This document shows, in pieces, positions 63,177 through 64,000 of a stretch of 64,000 nucleotides of DNA (the first letter of the stretch is position 1; every line of letters begins with the position of its first letter). The notes below the pieces were generated by a model. The model was not told where the DNA came from, ran no database searches, and worked only from the letters and a program-made list of their open reading frames with translations. The position numbers and the translations under genes were made by a program. This DNA is from Paralvinella palmiformis (lineage: Eukaryota > Annelida > Polychaeta > Terebellida > Alvinellidae): NCBI GenBank assembly GCA_025642065.1, contig JAODUP010001067.1, forward strand, positions 1 through 64,000. The letters run 5' to 3'.

Positions 63177-63265
<89 letters not shown>
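63141..63265. repeat. (CACACACGCCGA)n and (CA)n microsatellite
   Basis: Three copies of a 12-bp ACACACACGCCG unit, followed by about 43 CA units. Confidence 0.95.
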
Positions 63266-63268
<3 letters not shown>

Positions 63269-63377
63269 ACCGTAGCCCATCAAACGATCGACTAATGTTG
63301 CTGCCCGGAGTTTGCCCATGGGGCGTTTTCCAGTGTCCCTCATGCCCCTCCCCCCGCCCGCCGGAGAGGGTTTCCGA

Positions 63378-63392
63378 AATGCATTATGCATT
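63378..63392. promoter_or_regulatory. Palindromic POU-like site
   Basis: AATGCATTATGCATT is a near-perfect palindrome of two ATGCAT half-sites around one base, the shape of a dimeric POU (MORE-type) site. It lies in CpG-containing unique DNA. Confidence 0.3.
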
Positions 63393-64000
63393 GGAAAGCT
63401 GGTAACGAAATATTCCCTCCCTCCGAACCCTAGCGCCTCCCCGGAGCCGATGGCACCGCATCAGGTATACGAACACCAATTACGGATCCAGACCGATGTC
63501 TGTCCGTTTGTCTCTCTGGACTATCGAAAACAAACGGAAAGTGTGTAAAGTCAAAATTAAATTCCACTTCCGTCGAGTAATAATATCCCAAACAAATTAG
63601 ATCGGCTTGTTGTTGTTCTTGTTCCGGAGTAGATACAACGACGACTGGTGAAGTTATATCCCGTAGTTATGATAACTGAAAGGCGAATCTTTCAGGTTCT
63701 ACCGCTAACTAGGAGCGACTGGGAGTGGACTGGAAAATCCCACCAAATGAAACATCATCTCTGCCGAGGGAATGGACAAACTCTGATGCTCCATTAACCT
63801 TGTATGTTATAGGATCCAGAAAAGAATGTGCCGTCCACTAAAAAACATAATTCAGCCTTTGTGCATCGTGGCGAATAAAAAGCTATCATGCGTATACTGG
63901 ATTCCGTGGCGGGGGAGGTGGGAGGGATAGAAACTGGGAGGGGGTGAGGGACGTGGAAAGATGCTGTGCACTTGGGAAAGACATAGTATGGAGAATCCTG
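63393..64000. other. Non-coding window end
   Basis: Unique sequence with a short frame to 63548 that has no recognisable domain, and a G-rich run at 63906-63955. The window ends without a gene boundary. Confidence 0.5.

Overview
The window is nuclear DNA of an animal. It holds an intron-containing protocadherin gene with vertebrate/lophotrochozoan-type cadherin repeats, one rhodopsin-like receptor gene, tRNA-derived SINEs with target-site duplications, a Ty3/Gypsy LTR retrotransposon, hAT, THAP and pogo-like DNA transposon remnants, and very many microsatellites and minisatellites. Gene-poor sequence loaded with (CA)n, (TA)n, (GA)n and (ATCT)n plus this transposon mix suggests a lophotrochozoan, most likely a mollusc. 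That placement is inference; nothing in the window fixes the species.

Layout: 87-1043 (minus) encodes a divergent seven-transmembrane receptor in one open exon. 2.7-10.2 kb is a transposon cluster: a minus-strand SINE, a degenerate ~200-bp tandem repeat, an LTR retrotransposon (3907-7936) split by a hAT-like non-autonomous element (5069-6244), an intact-looking SINE with a 10-bp target duplication (8320-8512), and a pair of ~200-bp direct repeats bracketing a truncated THAP domain, followed by the C-terminal end of a hAT transposase. A LINE 3' remnant lies near 12.3-12.5 kb. 13225-17586 (minus) is the main gene: a seven-cadherin-repeat, single-pass protocadherin of 1060 residues. It can be assembled from three coding exons whose splice sites and phases agree exactly, and a further acceptor upstream of the start codon implies at least one 5' untranslated exon further right.

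From 17.7 kb to 64 kb I see no convincing protein-coding gene. This ~46 kb is intergenic or a long 5' intron of the protocadherin gene. It contains three large minisatellites (16-bp units at 25.1-25.6 kb, 40-bp units at 34.0-34.8 kb, 19-bp units at 40.0-41.1 kb), smaller ones at 51.6, 57.5 and 59.1 kb, a recent 241-bp duplication (23.06 kb and 30.54 kb), further copies of the same SINE family (33.1, 49.5, 54.1, 57.7 kb), several other tRNA-headed SINE fragments, one pogo/Tigger-like terminus, and a few AT-rich unique blocks rich in homeodomain and POU octamer motifs (32.6-33.0, 53.0-53.3, 62.6-63.4 kb) that are candidate cis-regulatory elements.

The two genes show no sign of acting together. 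The receptor is a membrane signalling protein and the protocadherin a cell-adhesion protein; both lie on the minus strand but are separated by 12 kb of transposon-rich DNA. I found no clear previously undescribed multi-gene system. The most unusual items are the hybrid THAP/hAT locus, the SINE family, the divergent receptor and the repeat architecture.
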